From: an uncultured Christensenella sp.
GTDB taxonomy: Bacteria > Bacillota > Clostridia > Christensenellales > CAG-917
Length of the DNA stretch: 14,279 nucleotides
NCBI GenBank assembly: GCA_910584155.1
Contig: CAJTYG010000008.1
Span: 1 to 14,279, forward strand
Reading direction: 5' to 3'
Position 1 is the stretch's first letter. Each line of letters starts with the position of its first letter. The notes under the pieces were generated by a model. That model did not search any database. It saw only the letters and a list, made by a program, of their open reading frames with translations, and was not told the origin of the DNA. The position numbers and the translations under genes were made by a program. Below, piece after piece: positions 6,819 through 12,549 of the stretch.

Positions 6819-8255
6819 ATGAGCATAGTAAATACCGAAAACATATTAAATTTACTCTTCTCCTATAATCCTTGGTGGCAAACTGGAATTATTAAAAAAG
6901 AGTTTGATAAGCCAATGCGAAGATTTGCATATTATGAAGCCGAACATACGCTGATGCATCCAGATATAAGAAGAACAGTTATTCTTTGCGGAGCACGTCG
7001 CACAGGTAAAACGACTGTTATGTATCAACTTATTAACAGTTTACTTAATAGTGGCGTTCCACAAAAAAATATACTATTCATTTCCTTTGATCATCCTTTG
7101 CTAAAGTTATGCACTATTGAGGCTGTTATGGAAATCTATCGCACTAATGTTTCTTCCGATGAAAACATATTCTGCTTTTTCGATGAAATACAATATGCTA
7201 CAGATTGGAATAATTGGCTTAAAATATTGTATGACACAAACCCAAATATGCATATCGTTGCTACTGGCTCGGCAAGTCCCGTAATTACTGATAAGGTTTC
7301 GGAGAGCGGTCTTGGCAGATGGAGAATCATTCATGTGCCTACTTTGTCGTTTTTTGAATATTGCGAATTACTTGGTATTAATGTCAACGGATTGCCCTCT
7401 AATATAAAACCCACGCAAATGTATCTGCGTTCTTTGCAAGAACAAACCGATATATTCAACAAATTATCTATGTTACAAGTGCATTTCATTCGTTATCTGC
7501 AAGTTGGCGGATTCCCAGAACTCGCTTTGAGCTCAGATGATATTTATGCGCAAAGGACGCTACGTGAAGATATCGTGGATAAAGCATTAAAAAGAGACTT
7601 GCCCGCAATTTATGGCATACGAAATATAAATGATATAGAGAAAATATTCCTCTATTTATGCTATAACTCATCAAATATAATAAATGTGCAAACCATCACA
7701 AAAGAAATGGAAGGCGTTAGCAGAAATACCGTTGAAAAATATATCGATTATCTCGAAAGTGCAAATTTGATTTATATTAGTCCTTTACTTAATGTTGGAA
7801 CTAAACAGATTCTTAAAGCACAAAACAAAATATATATCGCCGACGCCGCAATGCGCAATGCCGTACTTATGAAAGACGATATCACAGATCAACCAGATGA
7901 GTTGGGCATCGTTGCCGAAACAGCAGTATACAAACACATAAAAGCATTTTATTATGACGACGCAACAAATATCGGATATTATCGGGGAGGCAACAAAAAT
8001 AAAGAAATAGATATAGTTGTACAATCAGAACGGTTCAGACCCATTCTAATAGAAGTCAAATATCGGGATCAAGCAAAAATAAATGAAACAGATGCAATAG
8101 TTGAATTAGCAAACGAAAATTATCCAAATCTTGTTATAACAAAAAGGGCGAATGATTTTGGAGAATGCAAATATGGAACAAAACGCATATATAGAATACC
8201 TGCTCCTGCATTCTTATATTTATTAGGATTTGTAGAACAACAAAAAAATAAATAA
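6819..8255 (+). CDS. AAA ATPase with DUF4143-type C-terminus (478 aa)
   Basis: The architecture is that of the AAA_14/DUF4143 family (COG1373). An N-terminal region is followed by Walker A GARRTGKTT (58-66), Walker B IFCFFDEIQ (117-125) with the catalytic DE, and a sensor-1 strand ending ATGSAS (148-153). A winged-helix-like middle segment follows, then a C-terminal fold with NKEIDIVV...ILIEVKYR, resembling the acidic and ExK residues of PD-(D/E)XK nucleases. The length is normal for the family. The biological role is unsettled; members are common in gut bacteria and mobile islands. The gene is monocistronic, opposite in direction to its neighbours and visibly more AT-rich than the left operon, suggesting separately acquired cargo. 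ATG at 6819 has AAGGAG 7 nt upstream. Confidence 0.9.
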   Translation: MSIVNTENILNLLFSYNPWWQTGIIKKEFDKPMRRFAYYEAEHTLMHPDIRRTVILCGARRTGKTTVMYQLINSLLNSGVPQKNILFISFDHPLLKLCTIEAVMEIYRTNVSSDENIFCFFDEIQYATDWNNWLKILYDTNPNMHIVATGSASPVITDKVSESGLGRWRIIHVPTLSFFEYCELLGINVNGLPSNIKPTQMYLRSLQEQTDIFNKLSMLQVHFIRYLQVGGFPELALSSDDIYAQRTLREDIVDKALKRDLPAIYGIRNINDIEKIFLYLCYNSSNIINVQTITKEMEGVSRNTVEKYIDYLESANLIYISPLLNVGTKQILKAQNKIYIADAAMRNAVLMKDDITDQPDELGIVAETAVYKHIKAFYYDDATNIGYYRGGNKNKEIDIVVQSERFRPILIEVKYRDQAKINETDAIVELANENYPNLVITKRANDFGECKYGTKRIYRIPAPAFLYLLGFVEQQKNK

Positions 8256-8260
8256 TACTC

Positions 8261-8289
8261 GGGTGATAGCGATAATGCTATCACCCTTT
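8261..8289. terminator. Intrinsic terminator between convergent genes
   Basis: A 10-bp perfect stem (8261-8270 with 8277-8286) has a 6-nt loop and is followed by TTT on the plus strand. On the minus strand it is followed by an AT-rich stretch with a T-run a few bases later. It sits just after the ATPase stop at 8255 and just after the minus-strand stop at 8295, so it can serve both. Confidence 0.85.
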
Positions 8290-8294
8290 CAAAA

Positions 8295-8591
8295 CTAATC
8301 TAAATTATTTTGCAAATAGCTAACCAGCTTGTCATTGAGGTCTCTGATATAAGGTCTTGCATAACCCCATTCTTCTGCCAGCGCAGTTTGCGAGTTATTT
8401 TGGATATAAAGAGAAACATAAAGGGCATAAAGTTGTGCCGGAGCATTCTGCATAGCGTTGTTATAGCGGTCTACCATTTGCAAAACGCCAATAGGCTTGA
8501 CGTATTTAGCACCTTGCTCAAACACCTTTTGTAGCGAATAGTAATATCTGATGTCTTTCAAATCCTCTCGTATTTGGTTGTCCGTTGTCAT
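8295..8591 (-). CDS. Sigma-region-4-like helix-turn-helix protein (98 aa)
   Basis: The C-terminal part (about residues 50-95) contains a helix-turn-helix resembling sigma-70 region 4 or ArpU-type regulators: NSQTALAEEWGYARPYIRDL places the turn after EWG. The N-terminal half is helical (IRYYYSLQKVFEQGAKY). There is no region 2, so it would act as a DNA-binding regulator rather than a full sigma factor. Its ATG overlaps the stop of the upstream HTH gene as ATGA, and GAGG lies about 7 nt upstream, so both proteins come from one transcript. Small proteins of this type are frequent in clostridial mobile elements and often control transfer or late genes. Its targets are unknown. Confidence 0.7.
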   Translation of the reverse strand: MTTDNQIREDLKDIRYYYSLQKVFEQGAKYVKPIGVLQMVDRYNNAMQNAPAQLYALYVSLYIQNNSQTALAEEWGYARPYIRDLNDKLVSYLQNNLD

Positions 8592-8917
8592 GTTCTGCTC
8601 CTCTTTCCGAATTTTGCTATTATCTGTTGCAATATCTCTTTACGGTCGTCACTGACGGTGCTTATCATTTCTTCCAACAAACTTTGTTGCTCGGCACTTA
8701 GGTACTGTTTGCCAATAAAGTAATCGTTTGCGACATACACGCCACCGCCGTATCTGCCCGTCTGTGTATAAATGGGGTAATTAAGTGAAAGCTCGAGAAT
8801 GTCACGGCGTATAGTGCTTTCGTTGACGTTAAATTCAAAAGCCAAGTTTTCAATCTTGTCACTGCGACGTGTACACAATGCTTCAAGTATTGCTTGCCGA
8901 CGTTCCGACGCTTTCAC
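8588..8917 (-). CDS. DeoR-like winged-helix regulator without effector domain (109 aa)
   Basis: Residues 1-60 form a DeoR/HTH_11-type winged helix: ERRQAILEALCTRRSDKIEN followed by a recognition helix in VNESTIRRDILEL and a wing with GRYGGGVYV. In full-length DeoR or WYL regulators a sensor domain would follow; here only a short helical tail (about 70-105) remains. Standalone versions are common on clostridial elements, so this is probably normal rather than a truncation. The start is GTG at 8917 with a near-perfect AAGGAGGTGAT ribosome site 7 nt upstream. It is cotranscribed with the sigma-like gene through an ATGA overlap. Hairpin repeat B (8956-8984) lies 39 nt upstream and may be its operator or that of a shared regulator. 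Confidence 0.8.
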   Translation of the reverse strand: MKASERRQAILEALCTRRSDKIENLAFEFNVNESTIRRDILELSLNYPIYTQTGRYGGGVYVANDYFIGKQYLSAEQQSLLEEMISTVSDDRKEILQQIIAKFGKRSRT

Positions 8918-8955
8918 TTAATCACCTCCTTTGCCTTTGTTGGCTTTATTTTTTC

Positions 8956-8984
8956 TGCTAATCCGTGCAGGTTTTGCACGAATT
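8956..8984. repeat. 29-nt hairpin repeat, copy B
   Basis: This is the second copy of the element at 6558-6586 (26/29 identical, direct orientation). The core CGTGCA-N5-TGCACG forms a 6-bp hairpin. It lies directly upstream of the winged-helix gene at 8917 and just past the T-run ending the candidate RNA at 9013-9131. Confidence 0.7.
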
Positions 8985-9012
8985 AAAAATAAAATTCGAA
9001 ATTTTTTGATAG

Positions 9013-9131
9013 AAAAAACGCCTTGACTCACAGAAATCCATTTAGGATTTACTGCTCGCCAAGACGTTTATGTCTTGCTCTGACACCCGAAGGTGTTTCA
9101 CGAACACTTATCTATATCGTATAGGGCAAGG
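9013..9131 (-). ncRNA. Candidate structured RNA with four hairpins and closing stem
   Basis: Read on the minus strand, CCTTG (9127-9131) can pair with CAAGG (9021-9025), enclosing four consecutive hairpins. These are CTATA/TATAG (9112-9124, 3-nt loop); ACACC/GGTGT (9083-9096) with a UUCG loop closed by C-G on the minus strand; CAAGAC/GTCTTG (9060-9077); and a CAG-AAATCC/GGATTT-CTG stem with one bulge (9031-9054). The closing stem is followed after two bases by six T's (9013-9018), as in an intrinsic terminator. The hairpins are joined by short linkers that each contain GAG. The UUCG tetraloop exists only on the minus strand, which favours an RNA on that strand. It lies in the 270-bp gap downstream of the zinc-ribbon gene. 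I do not recognise it as a known family; a folded terminator region or a ssDNA structure is the alternative. Confidence 0.5.
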
Positions 9132-9187
9132 ATTTACCCGAACATTATTTCAGTTCAACCGTACCGTGCTTTATAGACGTAAATTAT

Positions 9188-9370
9188 TCAGTTGGCATTT
9201 GCATACAACTTTATGGTTGTTTCTTTTGGGTTGCGACGTTTGCTGAAAATAATCGATCCGCATTTTTTGCACATTATTCTCACGCTTCCGTCTGCATCTT
9301 TGTAACCTACAACTTTATGTCCGCAGTTCGGACAGTACAGTTGCACAGGCGCAAGATTAGAAAAATCCAT
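9188..9370 (-). CDS. Zinc-ribbon protein (60 aa)
   Basis: Two CxxC pairs, C13-P-N-C16 and C34-K-K-C37, separated by 17 residues, form a typical zinc ribbon. It is followed by a basic strand (FSKRRNPKETTIKLY) suited to nucleic-acid contact. The start is the ATG at 9370, 10 nt after GGAGG. A longer frame from 9394 would start upstream of that ribosome site and contribute only a glycine/lysine octapeptide read through it. The gene lies downstream of the S24 repressor and could share its transcript. The 5' region can fold back on itself (see 9396-9473). Similar short ribbons are frequent in clostridial elements with no assigned function. Confidence 0.75.
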   Translation of the reverse strand: MDFSNLAPVQLYCPNCGHKVVGYKDADGSVRIMCKKCGSIIFSKRRNPKETTIKLYANAN

Positions 9371-9395
9371 AGTCTTTCTACCTCCTTTTCCCATA

Positions 9396-9473
9396 GATAC
9401 GAAATCTTTATATTTAACTTGCTGCCATTGTCAGGTTGGGAAATCCCGAGCGAGAGCGGTTATCATTCGTATC
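9396..9473 (-). promoter_or_regulatory. Foldable 5' leader of the zinc-ribbon gene
   Basis: GATACGAA (9466-9473, minus sense) pairs perfectly over 8 bp with TTCGTATC (9396-9403), enclosing a 62-nt region with an inner GGGA/TCCC hairpin (9438-9447). The closing stem ends 12 nt before the AGGAGG of the gene, and its first strand lies where a TATATA at 9478-9483 would place the transcript start. This is the layout of a cis-regulatory leader. I find no match to a riboswitch I know. Confidence 0.4.
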
Positions 9474-9499
9474 CTTATATATAGTAAGTAAGAGCGGGG

Positions 9500-10111
9500 T
9501 TATAAAAGGTTCTTAAATACCTTAACCGCTATTCCTTGTATATCTATTTCCTTATAAAACATATCTTGCATTTCGTCATTTTCAGGGTGCAGACGGATAC
9601 GCTTATGCTTGCGATCTAAATAGTATCGCTTTAATGTCGCTTCGCTACCGTCTACCAACGCAACGACTATCTGTCCTTCCTCGGCAGTGTCCTGTTGACG
9701 TACTACAACCAAATCTCCATCCTTTATGCCGGCATTTATCATACTATCGCCTTTCGCCCGTAAAATGAAGAAGTTTCCGTTGCCTAAAAGGTTAGCAGAC
9801 ATCGTTACGTAGTATTCAATGTTTTGCTCCGCCAAAATAGGAGTGCCGCAAGCAATATCACCAACAACGGGATATTCGGACATCTCTCGGTCGTACTTAT
9901 TTGTAATTTCTGTCTTAAAAGCACCGTATCTACTTGTACGCTCCAAAAGCCCTCTTTCCATTAGCACATTCACATATCTACATGCAGTTGCTTTACTGAT
10001 ACCAAGTTTTTCCGCAATCTTATCCATTGTAGGAGACTCTCTATATTGCATATAGTAGTCGTTAATAATATCGAGAATAGCGTTGATTGTTTTCTCATTT
10101 TTCACTTGCAT
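9500..10111 (-). CDS. LexA/CI-type S24 self-cleaving repressor (203 aa)
   Basis: An N-terminal winged helix (about residues 5-65, with SPTMDKIAEKLGISKATACR as the helix-turn-helix) is followed by a complete S24 peptidase domain. The cleavage site is Cys88-Gly89 in VGDIACGTPILAEQ, the Cys-Gly form also known from UmuD, rather than the Ala-Gly of most LexA proteins. The nucleophile is Ser123 in KGDSMINAG and the general base is Lys161 in EATLKRYY. The length matches LexA. Function from family: DNA damage activates RecA, the repressor cuts itself, and its targets are released. On this element it is more likely the lysogeny or excision switch than the host LexA. ATG at 10111 follows AAAGGA by 10 nt. 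It has its own promoter and a dyad operator at 10135-10152. Confidence 0.9.
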   Translation of the reverse strand: MQVKNEKTINAILDIINDYYMQYRESPTMDKIAEKLGISKATACRYVNVLMERGLLERTSRYGAFKTEITNKYDREMSEYPVVGDIACGTPILAEQNIEYYVTMSANLLGNGNFFILRAKGDSMINAGIKDGDLVVVRQQDTAEEGQIVVALVDGSEATLKRYYLDRKHKRIRLHPENDEMQDMFYKEIDIQGIAVKVFKNLL

Positions 10112-10134
10112 AACAACCGTATCCTTTTGTCAAA

Positions 10135-10192
10135 ATGAAATTCGTGTTTCATATTGTTATATTCATTATACACATACAAAAAAAGAAGTCAA
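10135..10192 (-). promoter_or_regulatory. Promoter and dyad operator of the S24 repressor gene
   Basis: On the minus strand, TTGACT (10187-10192) and a perfect TATAAT (10165-10170) are separated by 16 nt. Downstream, covering the likely transcript start, ATGAAA-N6-TTTCAT (10135-10152) is a perfect dyad positioned for autorepression. It differs from the Bacillus LexA box GAAC-N4-GTTC, consistent with an element-specific operator. A second inverted repeat, GTACC-N13-GGTAC (10223-10245), lies upstream. Confidence 0.7.
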
Positions 10193-10283
10193 AGAAATAT
10201 TATAGGAAATTTATGAAAATTTGTACCATGTGACAATAACGGTACTTCAAACACACATTTTGTATTTTAAGACTTAAAAAACC

Positions 10284-11219
10284 TTATTCGCCTATTTCTG
10301 CCAATATTGAATTTATTTGCTCAAACGTACTTATTGCTTTATCAAAATTTTGTCGTTCATCTGTATATAACAAATTAATATGGAGTTTCTCATATACTTC
10401 TTTAATAGATCTATCCTCAAATTGAGTTCGCCAACCGTTAAAATCATATAAACCTGTAGGATTGTATGCAGGATTTATATTGCGCTTTTCAAGATATATC
10501 GAATCCGTATCTTTCGTTAATCGGACTATACGTTTTAAGTCTTCTTTATTACTTATAAATGAGTGGATTTCGGACATATCAAAGAGTCGCACCACATCAT
10601 AGATATGACGCACTTTGTTACCGAGAGTACCGCAAAGGGCATGGCGTTTTACTGACATTATCTTATCAACAAAAGTACGCTCTATTGCCAATGTATTTAC
10701 TTCCACATCGGTCAACTCAAATTTCTTTATAACTTCTTCCATGTTGCGATATTGCAAATATGAATGTATATAACTTTTTAATATCCTTTTGCCATAAGGA
10801 TCTGGGCGAACGCTACTTCCTATTTCCAGTTTTACCGAGTGCTCCTGCGTATCGAACCAAACTTTTCTGCTTTTATTGCGTGCATTGCCCTCGCCCTTGA
10901 TTTTCTCAATATTTGCGCCGACAGTCATTATCGAAATAAGTTGCTTAATCTCTTTTTCACAGGTTTTATCATCTTCGTCCATACCAAGGTATGTTAAATC
11001 TATATCCTCGGAAAATCTCTCGATGGAACCGGGATAACATTTACTTAGCGAAGTTCCGCCTTTAAAAACACATCTATTGTTATAGTCACTTTGGGAAAGT
11101 CGCTTCAACATTAAAACTATATAGTAATCCCGTTTTATCGCTGCAATAGGTAAATGTATCCATTGTGCCGTCAAAATGGACAGTGCTTCAAAATCTTCAT
11201 TATAATTGTGCAAGATCAT
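10284..11219 (-). CDS. abiEii: AbiEii/AbiGii-family nucleotidyltransferase toxin (311 aa)
   Basis: The nucleotidyltransferase motif is clear: FKGGTSLSKCYPGSIERFSE followed by DIDL gives GGTSL (54-58) and the metal-binding acids D72 and D74. Downstream family motifs are seen in ERTFVDKI (180-187) and RHIYDVVRL (204-212). The length of 311 aa is normal. Family knowledge: AbiEii is the toxin of a type IV toxin-antitoxin system that transfers nucleotides, relatives acting on tRNA, and gives phage abortive infection and element stability. The start overlaps the end of the antitoxin gene by 20 nt, with GGAG 7 nt before the ATG. It is intact with all key residues. A/T-rich codon use resembles the ATPase gene at 6819 more than the left operon. 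Confidence 0.92.
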   Translation of the reverse strand: MILHNYNEDFEALSILTAQWIHLPIAAIKRDYYIVLMLKRLSQSDYNNRCVFKGGTSLSKCYPGSIERFSEDIDLTYLGMDEDDKTCEKEIKQLISIMTVGANIEKIKGEGNARNKSRKVWFDTQEHSVKLEIGSSVRPDPYGKRILKSYIHSYLQYRNMEEVIKKFELTDVEVNTLAIERTFVDKIMSVKRHALCGTLGNKVRHIYDVVRLFDMSEIHSFISNKEDLKRIVRLTKDTDSIYLEKRNINPAYNPTGLYDFNGWRTQFEDRSIKEVYEKLHINLLYTDERQNFDKAISTFEQINSILAEIGE

Positions 11220-11901
11220 ATATTTGCTCCATTGTCGGATATTTATATGTCGACGATTCGGATAAATACTTTTTGAGATTATTCTTAACGCCGATACTTG
11301 ATAAGATATGTTGCATAAACGCTATTGTGCTTTTTGAATATCTCATTTGCTCTATCACTTTATTTACGATCATTTCATTGTATTGTTCTGCAAACTGATT
11401 ACAAAACAATACAAACGCTTTGTAATTCAAGTCCTGTATATTATAGAAATTCTTTAATATTTCTAGCATTCTTACAGTCGTTATTTCTTCATCAGTAAAT
11501 TGTAAATTGCATTTTTCTATGCTTATATTGGCAATTGTTCTGCTGAACTGCTTTATCATATTTGAATAGACCTCAACACGTTTCGCAATTTGAGTGCTTA
11601 TATTCAATTCATTGTACAAGTAATATCCGATAACAACCCCCTTGTTTTCACCGACAAACTCTTTAAGCATCTCCTGTTCCGAAGGGAAAACAATGCCATA
11701 CTTTGTTGTGTTCGGGCGACAATACGTACCTTTTGCCACTCTGATAAGATATCCGTTAACGACATATCGCTCTATATTTTTAGTAAATGCAGAAAAGCTC
11801 ATATTCTCGGCAAATCGTGATTCATATAATTCACCGATATCAATGAGTTGATTAACGAGATATTCGCTTATTATTTTTTTTAGTTCCTCTGTCTGTTTCA
11901 T
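11200..11901 (-). CDS. abiEi: AbiEi-type antitoxin / transcriptional autorepressor (233 aa)
   Basis: An N-terminal winged helix (about residues 1-60) with SFSAFTKNIERYVVNGYLIR and the characteristic AKGTYCRP turn is typical of AbiEi/DUF6088 proteins. The C-terminal helical domain follows. It precedes the toxin gene in the standard order and overlaps it by 20 nt. Family knowledge: AbiEi represses its own promoter through inverted repeats and counteracts the toxin without stable complex formation. I chose ATG at 11901. A TTG at 11922 gives seven more residues but lies in the promoter spacer. No ribosome site precedes 11901, and the predicted transcript start is only a few bases upstream, so translation is probably leaderless. 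Confidence 0.88.
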   Translation of the reverse strand: MKQTEELKKIISEYLVNQLIDIGELYESRFAENMSFSAFTKNIERYVVNGYLIRVAKGTYCRPNTTKYGIVFPSEQEMLKEFVGENKGVVIGYYLYNELNISTQIAKRVEVYSNMIKQFSRTIANISIEKCNLQFTDEEITTVRMLEILKNFYNIQDLNYKAFVLFCNQFAEQYNEMIVNKVIEQMRYSKSTIAFMQHILSSIGVKNNLKKYLSESSTYKYPTMEQIYDLAQL

Positions 11902-11911
11902 AATCACTATT

Positions 11912-11962
11912 ATTATGCGCAAAAAAATTAATAAATGTCAAGTTTTTTTGAAATTTACTTGA
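11912..11962 (-). promoter_or_regulatory. AbiE promoter with overlapping inverted repeat
   Basis: On the minus strand, a perfect TTGACA (11936-11941) is followed 18 nt later by CATAAT (11912-11917). Transcription would start at about 11905, leaving roughly 4 nt before the ATG at 11901. The inverted repeat TCAAGT-N13-ACTTGA (11938-11943 with 11957-11962) overlaps the -35 box, and a third half-site ACTTGA lies at 11971-11976; these are plausible AbiEi operators. Confidence 0.6.
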
Positions 11963-11980
11963 TATTTCTTACTTGAACAG

Positions 11981-12149
11981 TTTATTTGTCTTTCTCGGCC
12001 GTAGCATAATCGGCAATTCATTTCTTCACAAGGCTCGAAAATATGACCTATTTGATTTTTATGCTACACACATATTTTCTCGTCGTTTCCCTTTTTCCTT
12101 GTTCGCCCTGCCTTGCCGATTATTTCGTCCTTGTCGAAAGACAAATAAA
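11981..12149. repeat. ~170-nt nested imperfect palindrome
   Basis: Four nested stems share one axis: 14 bp (11981-11994 with 12136-12149), 11 bp (12006-12016 with 12113-12123), 6 bp (12028-12033 with 12097-12102) and 9 bp (12037-12045 with 12071-12079), all perfect, separated by internal loops. AACAG directly abuts the left end (11976-11980) and recurs one base after the right end (12151-12155). Neither strand has a T-run after the outer stem. A local TTGTC-GAAA-GACAA hairpin (12131-12144) competes with the outer stem. The shape fits a single-strand origin, a structured RNA or a MITE-like insertion. Confidence 0.6.
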
Positions 12150-12164
12150 AAACAGAGGTGAACA

Positions 12165-12206
12165 ATGGACAAAGAATATCAATTTGCTTTCAGTAAACCT
12201 ACATAA
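12165..12206 (+). CDS. Possible 13-aa leader peptide
   Basis: ATG at 12165 opens a 13-codon frame (MDKEYQFAFSKPT) ending in TAA, with a good GAGGTG ribosome site 4-6 nt upstream. It lies between the nested palindrome and the xis-int genes, 154 nt before xis. Short translated leaders often precede regulated genes in mobile elements. No obvious codon bias suggests what it senses, and it could be chance. Confidence 0.25.
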   Translation: MDKEYQFAFSKPT

Positions 12207-12299
12207 TACTTCCGCCAACGGCAAAAATACTTTGATTTACCTCAAAAAACGGATTTTCACCTACTCGCATATTACACCACATTTATGTTAGTGTGCTTG

Positions 12300-12335
12300 C
12301 AGAAAGTTAATCAAGAAAATGAAAATTACTTTCTG
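12300..12335 (+). promoter_or_regulatory. Hairpin just before the xis ribosome site
   Basis: CAGAAAGT (12300-12307) and ACTTTCTG (12328-12335) form a perfect 8-bp stem, continued by AAT/ATT after a one-base bulge. It ends about 10 nt before the AAGGAGG of the excisionase-like gene, so it could modulate translation of xis or be a recombinase binding site. Confidence 0.4.
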
Positions 12336-12360
12336 AAATAAAAAAAGGAGGATATAGCTA

Positions 12361-12540
12361 ATGTTGAGAAGTATTAACAAAGCCTTTGAAGAAATCAAGG
12401 CACAAGATCCAGATACGTCGATAACTGTCCACACCATCCGTGTTTGGTGTCAAGAACACAAAATCAAATTCTTGATGGCTGGCAAAAGGACTCTTGTTGA
12501 TTTGGAAAGTCTGCTCGCTTATATCGGGCAAAATAAATAA
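12361..12540 (+). CDS. Excisionase-like small DNA-binding protein (59 aa)
   Basis: ATG at 12361 lies 9 nt after a strong AAGGAGG. The 59-residue protein has a MerR/excisionase-like helix-turn-helix: ITVHTIRVWCQEHKIKFLMA (21-40), followed by GKRTLVDLESLLAYI, a wing and final helix. It sits 9 nt before the integrase gene in the same direction, the standard xis-int arrangement in Bacillota integrative elements. Family role: bends DNA at the attachment site and steers the integrase toward excision. Being below 60 residues it is easily missed in automated annotation. The assignment is by fold pattern and context; it could also only regulate int. Confidence 0.75.
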   Translation: MLRSINKAFEEIKAQDPDTSITVHTIRVWCQEHKIKFLMAGKRTLVDLESLLAYIGQNK

Positions 12541-12549
12541 GGAGATATT

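Noticed and set aside
9013..9131. Self-cleaving ribozyme or known riboswitch
   Set aside because: I looked for hammerhead and pistol conserved cores and c-di-GMP-type sequences and found none.
11981..12149. 6S RNA, because of the long hairpin with a large central bubble
   Set aside because: Location on a mobile element, no recognisable promoter or T-run, and outer arms are AT-rich; resemblance is shape only.
12043..12291. 82-codon plus-strand frame across the nested palindrome
   Set aside because: No ribosome site, composition cysteine- and phenylalanine-rich, and it reads through paired arms whose structure explains the sequence better.
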